From Copromyces sp. CBS 386.78 (Eukaryota; Ascomycota; Sordariomycetes; Sordariales; Sordariaceae): a DNA stretch of 64,000 nucleotides. The position numbers and the translations under genes are program-made. This document shows, one piece after another, positions 11,422 through 23,479 of this stretch. Within the stretch, counting starts at the first letter, position 1; every line of letters begins with the position of its first letter. The stretch lies in the NCBI GenBank assembly GCA_030685235.1, contig MU839100.1, forward strand, positions 434,001 to 498,000, given 5' to 3'. The notes below the pieces were generated by a model. It was not told where the DNA came from, searched no databases, and was given only the letters and a program-made list of their open reading frames with translations.

Positions 11422-12239
11422 TTTCAAGCTAACACTTTTACAGTATGGTGAGCCCAGATTTGCAAACCAGCTGTATGCCCGCTATAACCTCTGGGCGCTT
11501 AAAGTGGGTACTATAACGTAGCTAGACAAGGGGTGCCAGTTCCTTAGCAAAAGAGGGGGTTTTGGTGATAGCTAACCTCTTGATTCCTATTCATTTTACG
11601 TTTTTATCCTTCTTTTTATCAATACTAGTATTAATACTAGTTATAAAACGACGATATTTTCAGACTTTCCCTACGAAATTATAATTTGTATCGACTTTAG
11701 GCTTATCGATATCGTTTATATATAAAATTTTATATAATCTATATTGTTAGCTGGATTTAATTTCATTCTATAGATATAATAAAAATTTTTGAGGATACTA
11801 GAGTTTTTATTGTGAATAATAAATATAATATCGTTTATTATACCCCCTCCTCTTAGAATTTTATATATATTATTAGGCTTTCCTTCGAAAAGGACGGTTG
11901 GTATTTCGGCTAGGTTAAAGAGTAGTATAGAAAAATAGTTAAAAAATATATGTTAGATAATAATTATTTAGTTAAATACTTTATTAAGTTGAGAGGGAGG
12001 CGTTAGTAGAAGGATAATAAGGAATAGTAGGAAGGCGTTACTTTTATATAGGTAAATAAATTGATTATTATTAAAAATAACGACGATGAAGTTGGGATAG
12101 TAATATTGGGGTCTGGGCCGGCGCCGGAGCCGAAGCCGAAAAGGGATATTGGGATTTTCTTATACGACAATAGTGAGGACGACGAATTTTAAAAGGGATT
12201 AATATTGATAATAATATTAAATTAATTGAAAAGGCGTTA

Positions 12240-13065
12240 TTAAGTTTCCTTTTCCTTCTATTTTAATTTTGAAATTAACTTCTTTATTATTAATCTTTAT
12301 ATTAGTTGTAATAAGAGTTTCTTTATCGGCTATTTATAATTTGGTAATTAATTCAATCCTTTTTAATTTATTGAAACCGGGTATCCACCTTCTTTTATAA
12401 AAGGATTTTAATTGGGCAATTATTAAATCCTTATATTATATACCTAGTTCGTTAATAGCGGCTTTTTATAATAGTTTTAATTTGAAATAGTTGGTAATAA
12501 CTTCATTATTATCGGCTTCTTTAAATTTAGAAAAGTCGATTTCCCTTTAATTAATACCCTTTATCCTAATTTTCTAATCTTTTAAATTATTAGGGTAAAT
12601 AGAAAAATTATAGTCGACGAACAATTTAATTATTAAATTAGGATTCTTTTTGGTTATCCAGTCGATAACCTATATTATAAAGTGTATAAATATAATCCTT
12701 TTCTTAAACGGTATTTATTTACCGATATTTCCTTCGCTAAGGGCCTTTTATTCTATAATATATTTTTTAGAGATTTCGCTAAAGTAGGCTTTAATAGATT
12801 TATTAATATAGGTATTAAAGGGTTGTAATAATAGGGTAAGGCTATTTAGAATTAAAGTTCGATTAATGCTATATTTATTTAAGGTATTAAAAATATTTTT
12901 TATTTTATAAAATTTAGCGGTATTTATAATAAGAAGGCTTTTATCGTTATTAATACCTATAATAAATATTAATTTTTTATTAATCTATTTAACTATTAAT
13001 TTTTCGTTATTATAAGCCGTTTCGTTAAATTCAACCGTAATACTTAAATAATATACGTTAATTTT
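12240..13065 (-). pseudogene. Transposase, C-terminal part (RIP-degraded)
   Basis: The minus-strand frame contains LLLQPFNTYINKSIKAYFSE, close to the LQPLD.xxNKPFK signature of DDE_1/pogo transposases. Upstream lies a stretch where the second catalytic Asp would be expected. Many stops interrupt the frame, nearly all TAA or TAG where Gln or Trp is expected. A later block ends near 12240 and a low-complexity tail follows. Confidence 0.7.
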
Positions 13066-13067
13066 AT

Positions 13068-13187
13068 TTGTATAAAAGGGCGTTAAGAAAAAACGAAAAT
13101 AAACTTAGGGAAAATGAAAATAAGCTTAGGGAAAAAGAAAATAAGCTTGAGAAAGAAAAAAGGAATTTGGGAAAGAAAAAAGGTAAA
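13068..13187 (+). repeat. Degenerate tandem repeat, about 20-bp unit, beside the D insertion
   Basis: Three to four copies of a unit like GAAAATAAGCTTAGGGAAAA run to the left edge of retroelement D. On the plus strand this gives a regular Lys/Glu/Asn-rich frame, but the coding frame of the host transposase is on the other strand. I therefore treat it as a satellite-like expansion. Confidence 0.65.
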
Positions 13188-13437
13188 TATCACAGGGTTA
13201 GGCTTGTGATGTGCTATACTGCACTGACTGCACATATGCCACAACCAGAGCCTTAGAGCTCTGTCCTCGCATATGTCATCGTTACGTACAGCCTTACGTA
13301 CCCGCGTACGGTCTAGCCTATAGGGCTCTCGCCCATATAACTAGACCTCCGCGCACACTTCCTTCTCTCCTCCCTTCTCCTCATACAACAATATATATCG
13401 TACCCTACCCATAATAATACCCTTTCGCCCCGTAATA
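13188..13437 (+). repeat. 5' LTR of element D
   Basis: 250 bp, starting TATCAC and ending GTAATA. The ends match those of LTRs A and B (TATCAC..GTGATA). GTAAA precedes it at 13183-13187. A matching full 3' copy was not found. Confidence 0.75.
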
Positions 13438-13839
13438 ATTTATTATATTTATTATTATACTACGTACGCTCACTATTATAAGAGGAAGATTACTCGTATT
13501 TCAATTGTAGTAATTAATTAATTAAGATTCGACCCTACGCGTTCCCAATTCTAATTGCGAATTTAGCTATTAAACTAAATAAAATACTAAACCGAATATT
13601 GTTAATTAAAATCGCTCTTACTCTCTTTCTCTCCTTTATACTTATTAAAGTATATTTAATTTAATAATTAATATCCAATTCTATCGCTCCCCGAACCCAA
13701 CCCGTAACTGACAACTTCATTACTATTATAATTATTAATACTATTGTAATAACTACTAGTTTAGTATACTAAAATAATTTAATAATTTTCGTTTAAATGT
13801 TTAAAGGCTTCTATTATTAAACGATTAAAATTTTAATCC

Positions 13840-14539
13840 CTATCTCTCAAGCGTACAATTTCACTAACCTTTCCGTTTTTCAAACCTTCTTCTCCGCTTT
13901 CTATCGCCTACTCTATAATAATATAATCGTAATTAGAACCGACGCTCGTAAATTTAAAGAAGACTTCATCGCAATTAAAAAGGAAATCGTTTATTTATAT
14001 ACTCGTATTAAAAATCTTAATTATAAAATCGCCTACAAAAAGAATAATATCGCAACTATCTATACCTAATACTTACTCGCTGTTTAAACTAATATAAAGG
14101 ATTATTAAAATTAAATTAAATTGTTCTATAAATAAATCGCCGCTTTTAAAAAAGAATTTAATAATTTCCGTACAATATCCGTAGCTACTTTCCAATCTTA
14201 AAAGGACTATTACCAAAAAATCCTTTTTAACCTTCGTATTTAATTCCTAAAAATAGCCCGGTTCCCCCCTCCCTTAATTTAACCCCTTTACTTCCCAACG
14301 TATTTAATAATCCTAATAATAATAATAATATAATAAGTATTAATAAGGACGGTAGCGGCTATAAGTCGGTATTATATATTATAATTACCCCCGCTTTTAA
14401 TAATAAAAGATCGTTAATCGAACGTACTATTAAATATTACGCTTAATATATATATATATAATTTATTTAAATAAATAAGCCTAAAATTTTTACCGACGAA
14501 CGCCCTAAATTTTCCTTTATCGCTTATTCTATCGAAGGT
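13840..14539 (+). pseudogene. Element D gag-like protein, N-terminal part
   Basis: If TAA and TAG are read as mutated Gln, a continuous plus-strand frame runs up to the B insertion. It includes FTNLSVFQTFFSAFYRLLY at the start, a helical Lys/Glu-rich section, a Pro/Asn-rich linker, and RPKFSFIAYSIEGIP at the junction. It resumes after B with FEAIETELNKAILGEPYK. The layout is that of fungal gag proteins. Confidence 0.6.
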
Positions 14540-14544
14540 ATCCC

Positions 14545-14764
14545 TATTACAGGATTACCTGTAATGGCACTGGGTACTACATGGTCGAGTCTATTGGCCA
14601 TTAGCCAATAGGACCGCATGCACGCACTAGTAGACCTCGGTCCCGGATCTAGGGTACGGCACAGCCTGCCCTATATTTAGACCGCACTCCTCCCTCCTCC
14701 TTCTTTCCTTCCTCGTATAATTACGTTTATCCTACCTCACCCCTAACGGTATTGCCCCGTAATA
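14545..14764 (+). repeat. 5' LTR of element B
   Basis: 220 bp, from TATTACAGGATTACCTG to CCCCGTAATA. By eye it differs from the 3' copy at about 26 positions, all transitions. The first two thirds keep CpA and TpG; the inner end is more mutated. Confidence 0.9.
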
Positions 14765-14879
14765 ATTAATTATACTTTTCTATTATGCTACGCGCGTATA
14801 CCTTAAGATAAGTTTATCGCCGCCGTCGTAAGTATCTCCGACGAGCCTACGATTAAAATTAAAATCCGTCGTACAGCGA

Positions 14880-16550
14880 CTACACCTCTCTTTTGTCGCA
14901 CTACGATCATACTTCTTTTTCATCGTATCGCAATTAATTATAAGGTAATTAATAAATTCCGTTTACGCTATAAGGTAGTAAGTAAGTATATTAATTAAAT
15001 TAATTACTATAAATATCGGCCCCCGTTATTAATTTCGACGTCGCTATTTTTATAATTAACGCCATCGTCGGTTCTAAGTACGAATAACTTTTTAAAAATA
15101 TTACCGAATCCTTTAACAGCGCCGCTTCTTAGCGTTTAAGTAATTTAATTGTAGAAGAGATCCTTAATACCACTTTTAAATTTGTTTAATACGCTACTTT
15201 CCCTTATATTATTATTATTTTCGTATAATTAATTTACGCGGACCTTATTTAAATTACTATATTCGCTAGCGCTGCTCAAAATTCCCTAAAAGCTGCTTAC
15301 TAATAAATTATAATTTAAAATAATATTATTATTACCCTTTAATAAGAAGTTCTCTAATTAAAATATAATTTTATTACTTTTAGCGAAGTTAATATTAAAT
15401 TTAAGAAGATTGCCGAGATTTAAATTAAAGTCCTTAAGAAAGCCGTTCGCAATAAAATTACTCCGCCCGCTTCTATTCCCGCCTTTAATTCTAATAATAA
15501 AATTACTATAGTTACCCCGAAGATCCGTATAAATAAGGACCCTGCTATTTATACCGGTAAGGATACTTCTACTATTAAATATACCGAAGTTTTTTAAAAT
15601 TAGTATAATAAAATCCAATTGTACTAGTTTTAAAACGCTTAATAGTTCGATTAGGATAAGCGTTATAAATTTATATAAATCCTTTCGTATTTTGGAAGTA
15701 ACGCTTTTAAAATTCTATTACTATATATAATATTTATTATTAAAGAGGAAGATCCGATTAAATAGAAGTAAGAGAATACGGAGGCCCTCTTTACTTATTT
15801 CGGTATTAAATATAACCGTATAAACCTTACCCTCGAAGTACGTTACGATTTCGAATTATTAAAAATAATTAAGGGTACGAAATAATTTAATTTCGAAAAT
15901 AAATTTATTATTATCGTTAATAAATGTAATTTCGACGATACTATAAAGATTTATTATTTAAAAATAAAAGTTACGAATAAAATCCGTAATATTATCGCCT
16001 ATTAATAAGATACTTTAATTTATAACGACTTTAATAGATAGTTTACCCTCTATTGTAAATTCGTTATTAATTTAGAAGAGTACGATTAGTATAATAAGAT
16101 TAATATTTACTTTAAAAATAATAATAGAAGAATTAATAATGGTAGTAGTACCGCCGCCCCTGAACGTACTATTAACTAGGGTAGTACCGCTATAGATTTC
16201 AACGTTATAAACGCTTTTAACGTTTAATTATCTCGTATAATTAATAAAGCGGTCTTCGATTACTGTATATAAAATAGTTTTTATAAGTATTATATTAACT
16301 TTAATTATTACGTTTATAAGTATTATAATAGTATTAATACCGGTATCCCTAAGGAATAGAGGGAGTACGACCGTTGTAACCGTCGTAGTAGAAGTAATAA
16401 TAATAATAATTGTAATAGACCCGTTATAAATTAGATTAATTATAGTAATAATAGTAATAACGGTATTCGCGTTAACATTATCGCTACCGGTAAACCCGCC
16501 GCTCTTGCTATACTCCTTATTCTAATTCTTATTTAATTTACGGAATACGG
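14880..16550 (+). pseudogene. Element B gag-like region
   Basis: Plus-strand coding character (few stops other than RIP-type, regular codon pattern) between the 5' LTR and pol. It ends in an Asn/Ser/Arg-rich stretch near 16.35-16.45 kb, with FDYCIQNSFYKYYINFNYY upstream that may be a degraded zinc knuckle. Domain borders are approximate. Confidence 0.45.
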
Positions 16551-17787
16551 CGTAGGAAATGTGCCGCCTCTTTACTAAGTCGCTTAGAGAAGCCTTCGTT
16601 TATAATAATAATAAAAGAAGAGGTAAATAATTTAGCAGATTTAAAAATAGTTCAATTTAAGAATTTAAATTTAAATAGCTATAATAATAATTCTATCCTT
16701 TTTTTTACTTAAATTATCTATAGATTGTGTTATTAATAAAGTAAATATACTGTTCTAATTAATAGTAGATATTCTGCTCTTACTTTTATTAATTGCGGTT
16801 TTATTACCTACTATACTATCCCGTTATTAAAATTCCTTAAATTAAAGGCTTTATATTTAGTAAACGGTATATTTAAGGACTTTATTACTTATTATTACGA
16901 AGTTTAACTACGGATCGGTTACTATATAAAAATGATTATTATATTAGCCTACGATTTAGCCGACGATTATTTTATTATTTTAAATATATTATAGTTTAAA
17001 TTTTATAACTTTATAATATTATAGTTAAATAATATCGTTACTTTTATTAATTACTATATAGACCGCTACCTTCCCGCTAACCTTCTACCTTCTTTATAGT
17101 ACGTATTTAAAATTTAGAAGTATATTTATACGCGTTATTATAAAATTATATAAAGTATAACCGAAGTAATCGGCTTTAATACCCTAATTGCGGACCCCGT
17201 TCCCGCTACTGTTAAAGATAATATTGCCCTAGATCCCGCTTTAATTGCGGATACTATTACCGAAGCTCCTAAGTGGATTAAGCTTACTATTTATTATATT
17301 ATAGCCGGCTAGCGAAGATCCGACCCTTATTATTATATTGTAGTATGTAAAATGTATTTTTCAAACGAATTAATTAACCCCGTAAATATTAAAAATATAA
17401 CGGCCGCTAATTTTAATTGGCTATATAAAAAGTATTATTTATATATATTTTATATTTTGTACGTAGAATTCTATAAGATTTTAGAAGAGGCTAAGGCGGA
17501 GGAAACTTAGGTTAAAGAGGTAGAGGGGGGCGCCCTAGAGTTTAAGAAGTATAAAAATAATAAAGGCGTTATTAATAGAGGGGTAAGGATAGGAATTGAA
17601 TATAATTACGATATACCCGCCGGATTAGCGAACTTTACTCTAGAGATAGAATAAGAGATTTAGGATAGTAATAGCGCTAAATATAAAAAATTATTAAATA
17701 AACGTTATTATTTATAAATTAATATTTACGCTAGTAAAGGATTTAAAATAATTATCCGGGTAATAAAGATTATTAAATATATTTATT

Positions 17788-18200
17788 GAGAATGTCTTTT
17801 CGCACCGTCATAAATGTCTTCCGGCACCGTAATTAAAAAAGGCTTTTAGAGGTAACTCAGCCAAATCAAGGCCGTAGCATATAAAAAGTACATCGGAATT
17901 TTTATTTATTTTTCTTGAATAATATGATGTGTTGGGCGTATTTAGGCGCCCTCTATAGCCCTTAGTATACAATAAAAGAAGAAAAAACTATTCATTTACT
18001 TTAAAATTAGAATATTTGAATTGAGTCTTTCCTTTAGATGAATATATTTATAGCAACTAGACTATAAAATAGAGTAGAAAATTACGAAAATTCTAATATT
18101 ATTTTTATACTGATAACTTCTTGTTTGGTAAAGTTATACTTAGTGGTATTTTTGATAACGGTGCCGGAAGACATTTATGACGGTGCGAAAAGACATTCTC
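17788..18200. mobile_element. MITE with perfect 43-bp inverted ends, not affected by RIP
   Basis: A 413-bp non-coding element. The left end begins GAGAATGTCTTTTCGCACCG and the first 43 bases are the exact complement of the last 43. TATT flanks both ends (17784-17787 and 18201-18204), a probable 4-bp target duplication. CpA and TpG are normal inside it, while the surrounding B sequence has almost none. It therefore inserted after B was mutated, or was too short for RIP. No transposase for it is present. Confidence 0.9.
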
Positions 18201-18204
18201 TATT

Positions 18205-21200
18205 TTAATAGTAACGTAAACGAAAATTTCGAACGATATAAAATTATTAAGTTCGTTATTAGTATTATAGAAGAAAATATAATTAAATTTTACGAAAAGG
18301 CTAATAAGCTACCTAAGACCGACGCCTAAATTAAAGAAAAGTTTTTTAAATAATATTAGAATTACTTTAACGTTTTTAAATTTTGTAATACTATAGTCTT
18401 ACTTTCTTACCGCTTTTATAATTTTAAGATCGAATTCCGCCCGGGAAAATAAGCGCCCTATATAAAATTGAAGGTATTTAACCCTAACGAATTAAATATA
18501 ATTAAGAAATAGATTAATAAGAATTTTTATAACGGGTTTATTTATCCTTCGTAATTAAAGGCCGCTTCCTAAATCCTATTAATATAAAAATTAAGCGGAG
18601 GTATTAGAATTTACGTAAATTATAGAGGGATTAATAACGTTACTTTTAAAAGCCGTTACTTATTCCCTTTAATTAAAGAAATTTTTAACGCTATTTATAA
18701 AATAAAAATTTTTACTAAATTAAATATTATCGCCGCTTTCAACTATATTCGTATTGTAGAAGGGTATAAATAACTAATAGCGTTTATTACCCGCTTTAGC
18801 CTATTTAAATTATTTATTTACCTATTTGGCCTATAAGGAATATTTAATATATTTTAAAATTATATTAACGATATTTTATATAATATTTTAAATATTTATA
18901 TAATTGTTTACCTAAATAATATCTTTATCTTTTTGGATAACGAAGAAGAATATTAGAAGTACGTAAATAATGTTTTTACCCGTTTAAAAAAGGCTAGCCT
19001 ATAAATTAATATTAATAAGTGCGAATTTTATATTAAAAAAACTAAATATTTTAAATTAATTATTATATTAAGCGGTATTAAAATAGATTTAACGAAGGTT
19101 AAGGCTATTATAAATTAATAATTTCCGATATTAAAGAAACTTTTATAGAGTTTTTTAGGATTTGCTAACTTTTATTATCGTTTTATTAAAGGCTTTTTAA
19201 TAATAGTAATACTATTATACGACTTTACGAAGAAAAATGTAGAATAGGTATAAATTATAATATAGTAGTCCGCTTTCGAAACTTTGAAGGCCGTATTTAC
19301 TAGCGGACTAACTTTATAAATTTACAATTAATTTAAAAAAACGGTCGTAGAGACCGATACTTCAAATTAAATTTTTAGAAGCACCCTTTCCTAATATGGT
19401 AATAATAGCGAACTCTACCCAATTGCGTACTTTTTGGTATAATATTCAATAATGGAATATAATTATAATATTTATAATAAAAAATTCCTCGCTATTATTA
19501 AAGCCCTAGAAGAGTAGCGTTTAAAATTAGAAAGCGCTTAATAACCTTTTAATATTATTATAGATTATAAGAATTTAAAGACTTTTACAACAAATAAGTA
19601 GTATATACCCTACTATATACGGTAATTATAATTCCTATTATAATTTAATTTCTTAATCCTATATACGCTAGGGTTACGAAATTTCCGCCCTGATATACTA
19701 AATAGGAAGTTAAAAAATATATTTCGGAATATAAATAATTATCGCTTAAAAGTAAGAAACTATAAATTTATCGATTTTACCCGCTTTAAAAAAGGGTATT
19801 TCTCTTTATCGGCTATAACGACTAGTAATAATTTCGATTTCAATAAAGAAGTATTCCTATTATCCCTAAATACTTTAAAAGAATTAGATAAATTAATTAA
19901 CGATATTATTAACGAGAATTATAATTAATTAACTTTAATATAAGAGGCCGTTCATTATTTGAAGGATTTAAATTGTATTAAATAGCGCCCCTATATTAGG
20001 AAGAAATTTAAAGTCGCTTTCGCCGAATACTTTACGGCGGGAGGTAAGGTTTATTATAAAAGGAGGGTATTTATCGACCTTAATAATACCGCTACTTATT
20101 TATAATTTATTTACCGCGCCTATTTATTACTAACGGCCGGTTATTTAGGCAAAGATAAAATATAGGTATAAATAAACGAATATTAATATTAGTTAAGTAT
20201 AGTAGAAGCTGTTCGAATTTACTATAAAGGTTACCTAATATATTTAAAAATAAAAATATTACGACGAGTTAAAGTAGGCTACTTTAAACCTATATTTATA
20301 GCCTACGTACTATAAACAAATATTTTAGTTAATTATATTTCTCCGTTACTAAAAAACTTATATTTAAGCTAGAAATTCAAATATATTATTATCGTTGTAA
20401 ACCGTTTAATAAAAATACGTTACTATATCCTAACCGTTATTATAGAAGCGGAAGAATTAGTGGACCGTTTTATTAATTATATTTATACCCTTTATAATTT
20501 ATTTAATACCGTTATTTCTAACTGTAGTTTATAATTTATCTCTCTCTTCTAGTCTATTATTTATAAACGCCTAATTATTAAGAAGTTATTAAATTCCGCT
20601 TTCTACCTTTAAATAAATACTTAAATAAAATATATTAATATAAAAATTGAATAATATTTACATATTTTCGTTAATTAAGTATAAATAGACTAAATATAAT
20701 AATTATTATTAATGGAATTCGTAAATAATAATATAGTATCCGAAACTATAAATATAACCCCCTTCTTTATTAATTACGGTTTCTACTCCCGTATAGGCAT
20801 CGAACCTACAGCGGTTGTACCGTTAAAAAGTTTCTCGCTAGTATAATAAAAGGAATATTTAAAGGTTAGCGAATTATTCGTTCGTTTTAAAGCTATATAA
20901 AATTACGTATATACTTCTACGAAGAAGGTATAAGACCGATACGAAGTTAACGCTAACGAGAATCGGTCTAATATATTAAAATATTATGCGGGTAATTTTG
21001 TTATATTTAATACAATTAATTTTAATAACGGTAGGCCGTATAATAAGCTTTACTTATAATAGGAAAGCCCTTTTAAAATAAATTAAGTATAATCCTATAT
21101 TATTAAACTTATTTTACCCGCTAATATAAAGTGTTCGTTAATATTCTACGTTTCTATAGTAAAATTTTACTATAAAGGCCTCTTTAATTAAACCAACCTA

Positions 21201-21450
21201 TAAAGCGACGTACGAACTAACGAAGGTAGGGTTATAATTAAAATAAATAATTATAAAGAAGTAGTAAAGTAAGAGTTTAATAAACTTTTAAATTACTTCC
21301 AGCGGGGAAGTAATTATTATTAATTCTATATTATAAAGTAGAAATATTATAACCCTACTAGCGAGCCTTTCGATAACGTTAAGGGGGTAAGGGATTCCGT
21401 TATTACGTTTTACTATAATTATTTAAATACCCCTATCCTGCTAGCGGTTT
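18205..21450 (+). pseudogene. Element B pol (RT, RNase H, integrase), RIP-inactivated
   Basis: Read through RIP-type stops, the plus-strand frame shows the RT order known for Ty3/gypsy. It has a TRFSLFKLFIYLFGLQ segment (the F-G-L-x-N-A-P region), the catalytic motif as YLNN at 18909-18920 where YLDD is expected, and FLGFANFYYRFI. RNase H follows (VETDTSNQIFRSTLSQYG and YNIYNKKFLAIIKALEEQR), then integrase with VVVNRLIKIRYYILTV and a degraded acidic triad. It encodes no functional enzyme. The miniature element at 17788-18200 interrupts the protein just before RT. Confidence 0.85.
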
Positions 21451-21943
21451 AGAGTTAATTAGAAATTAAAATTATATTTCGAGAGCGGAGGGCCCTAGTA
21501 CTTTAAATACGCTATATAGCGTTGCCCGCCTTAGTACTACCCCTAAAACGCTCTAAACATATTGCCGATTTAAAGGAATAAATTAATACCGCTATAGTAA
21601 ATATTATAGCTAGCCGGGAAGTACGAAGGCCCGCGATCGAAATTATAAACCGGGAGCTAGAACCCTTATCCGAAGAGGATGTAAAAAAAATAAACGAATT
21701 CTTTTATAAAGTATTTAGGAAACTAGCGGAAGTTTAGTAGGGTAAGCGGCTACTAATAAGGAACGTAGAAGAACGATTGGAAGTTAGGACGTACTAGTAG
21801 GGTAATAATAACGTTATTTAGGTACGGCTTATAAGCGTTGAATTACGGGTCGAGGAGTTGGAATAAGGGATAATCTATCGTTTTATATATATATACTAAA
21901 TAGATCGTTTGAAGCTTTATAAGCTTCTTTTGCAGGGAGGTAA

Positions 21944-22163
21944 TATTATAAGATTACCTATAATAGCACTAAGTACTATATAGTCGAGTCTATTGGCTAT
22001 TGGCTAATAGGACCGCATATACGCATTAGTGGACCTCGGTCCCGGATTTAGGGCACGGTATAGCCTGCCCTATATCCAGACCGCACTCCTCCCTCCTCCT
22101 TCTTTCCTTCCTCGTACAACTACGTTTATCCTACCTCACCCCCAACGGTGTTGCCCCGTGATA
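21944..22163 (+). repeat. 3' LTR of element B
   Basis: 220 bp, from TATTATAAGATTACC to CCCCGTGATA. Here the inner (left) part is the mutated one and the outer (right) end is nearly intact. Confidence 0.9.
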
Positions 22164-22168
22164 ATCCC

Positions 22169-23202
22169 GTTCGAAGCTATCGAAACCGAATTAAATAAGG
22201 CTATCCTTGGCGAACCCTACAAATAGGCTACAACCTTCGAATTAATTAATAAATTAAATAAAAAGTACGATAATATTAATATCGTCGTCGAATCCCGCCG
22301 CGCCCTCAAAAACTTTAAAATATTTAAAAATATAAAATAGACCGACTTTAAAAAAAAGTTCGTTACACTCGTTAATAAATATAAATTTAATAATAATATA
22401 AAAATCTATTACCTCCGTTAAAAAATTAACGACTGTATTCGCTTCGCCCTTTCCTACTAATATCCCCAGCCTGCCGATAATAAATTTAATAAATAATTTA
22501 AAACCGTTCGTAACTTCGCTAAAGTATTAGAAAATAAGGACTAACGTAAAAAATAGACTAACCCATTCTACAAAACTAATACAACCAACGCCTCCGCTCT
22601 TACCAATCGCTCTAGCACTTCTATAACCGAAATAACTATTAACTAAAGCGGCGACGCAATAAATCTTAACGCTATAACCGAAACAAATATCCAAATATTT
22701 CGTATAATCGAAACTAGCGTTTTTAAATATCGTATAAAAACAAATATTTATACCTACTACGGAAAGCCCGGCTATTACTCTACTAATTATCGCGCCCGCA
22801 TCAACTTCAAAAAGGAAATCAAGCCCCGCAATAACTGTAACAAAGGCCACAGCAGCAACGCTAGCAATACTAGCAACGGTAGCAACAACCGCAATAATAG
22901 CAGCAACAATAGAGGCAACGGCAACTACAATAATAATAACGATAATAATAATAGCGGCGGTAACAATAACGGTAGTACCCAACAGCAGCCCGCCCAGGGC
23001 CAGCATAGCTATAAATAATAGCGCCCCAACTATAATAGTAGTTACTACGTCAATGCTATAAACCCCAGCGCTCCAACTCCCGGTACCCCGGCCCCCGGCT
23101 ACTACAATCCTATTCCCGCTTATCAGCCCGGCTTTATCGGCCCAATTATAAATAACGAAAATAATTCCATCTCAGGCCAGGGAAATATACAACCTCCCAG
23201 CT
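22169..23202 (+). pseudogene. Element D gag-like protein, C-terminal part with mutated zinc knuckle
   Basis: Continues the frame cut by B. At 22749-22790 it reads Y-x2-Y-x4-Y-x4-Y around GKPG. This is the CCHC zinc knuckle with every Cys and His turned into Tyr (TGY and CAY to TAY). An Asn/Gly/Ser-rich tail and a Pro/Gln-rich end follow, with a TAA near 23200. CpA survives here while TpG is almost absent, so RIP hit mainly one strand. Confidence 0.7.
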
Positions 23203-23421
23203 AAATCGCGCTTAGAGGCACGAGTCCAACGGACATAGAGGAGACAACGGAACCGTCCCTATACGGTTAGATATTATCAAGATAAATAAATCTTCAGTAG
23301 ATAGCCGTTACAAACACCCTAATTCATTAAGTCTTTCCATCCATTTATCCTGCGGACCGCGTAAACTGCACTGCACTGCTCTTGTTAATAGCGGATGCAC
23401 GTGCCCTCTCGCCCCGTGATA
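23203..23421 (+). repeat. Unmatched 3' end of element D
   Basis: About 217 bp lie between the gag stop and the GTAAA target copy. The sequence is poorly mutated, with normal CpA and TpG. Only its last bases (CGCCCCGTGATA) match the 5' LTR; a possible inner start is TATCAA at 23275. It may be a divergent or rearranged 3' LTR. Confidence 0.45.
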
Positions 23422-23479
23422 GTAAAAGTCCTAATTTTTCCCGGCTTCTACCTTTTTTTTCTCTTTTTTCTTCCTATAT

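Larger units (their letters stand above)
14545..22163 (+). mobile_element. Retroelement B, Ty3/gypsy LTR retrotransposon, RIP-inactivated
   Basis: A 7.6-kb element on the plus strand between two 220-bp LTRs, flanked by ATCCC at 14540-14544 and 22164-22168. It sits inside the gag of element D. It has a gag-like region (about 15.0-16.5 kb), a pol region with RT, RNase H and integrase (about 18.2-21.4 kb), a C-terminal charged tail to about 21.9 kb, and a purine tract (GCAGGGAGGTAA) just before the 3' LTR. Stops and Asp-to-Asn changes interrupt the whole pol. A 413-bp miniature element lies inside it. Confidence 0.9.
13188..23421 (+). mobile_element. Retroelement D, gag-only LTR-type element interrupted by B
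   Basis: The 5' LTR is 13188-13437 (starts TATCACAGGGTTAGG, ends CCCCGTAATA). The right end is at 23421 (CCCCGTGATA). GTAAA lies directly outside both ends (13183-13187 and 23422-23426). Without B and its target copy the element is about 2.6 kb. The interior encodes a gag-like protein split by B (13840-14539 and 22169-23202), and no protease, reverse transcriptase or integrase. The 217 bp after the gag stop do not match the 5' LTR beyond about the last 12-15 bases. D is therefore non-autonomous, chimeric, or has lost most of its 3' LTR. Confidence 0.7.

Noticed and set aside
13068..13256. Lys/Glu/Asn repeat protein on the plus strand
   Set aside because: It comes from a short tandem DNA repeat beside the D insertion, runs into the D LTR, and is antisense to the host transposase.
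15358..15618. 86-codon minus-strand frame
   Set aside because: Antisense to B gag; AT-rich DNA gives such frames by chance.
22527..23006. 159-codon minus-strand frame with long Ala/Ile/Val runs, like a membrane protein
   Set aside because: It is the complement of the Asn/Gly/Ser-rich tail of the D gag. The plus strand has the knuckle spacing and continues the frame across B.
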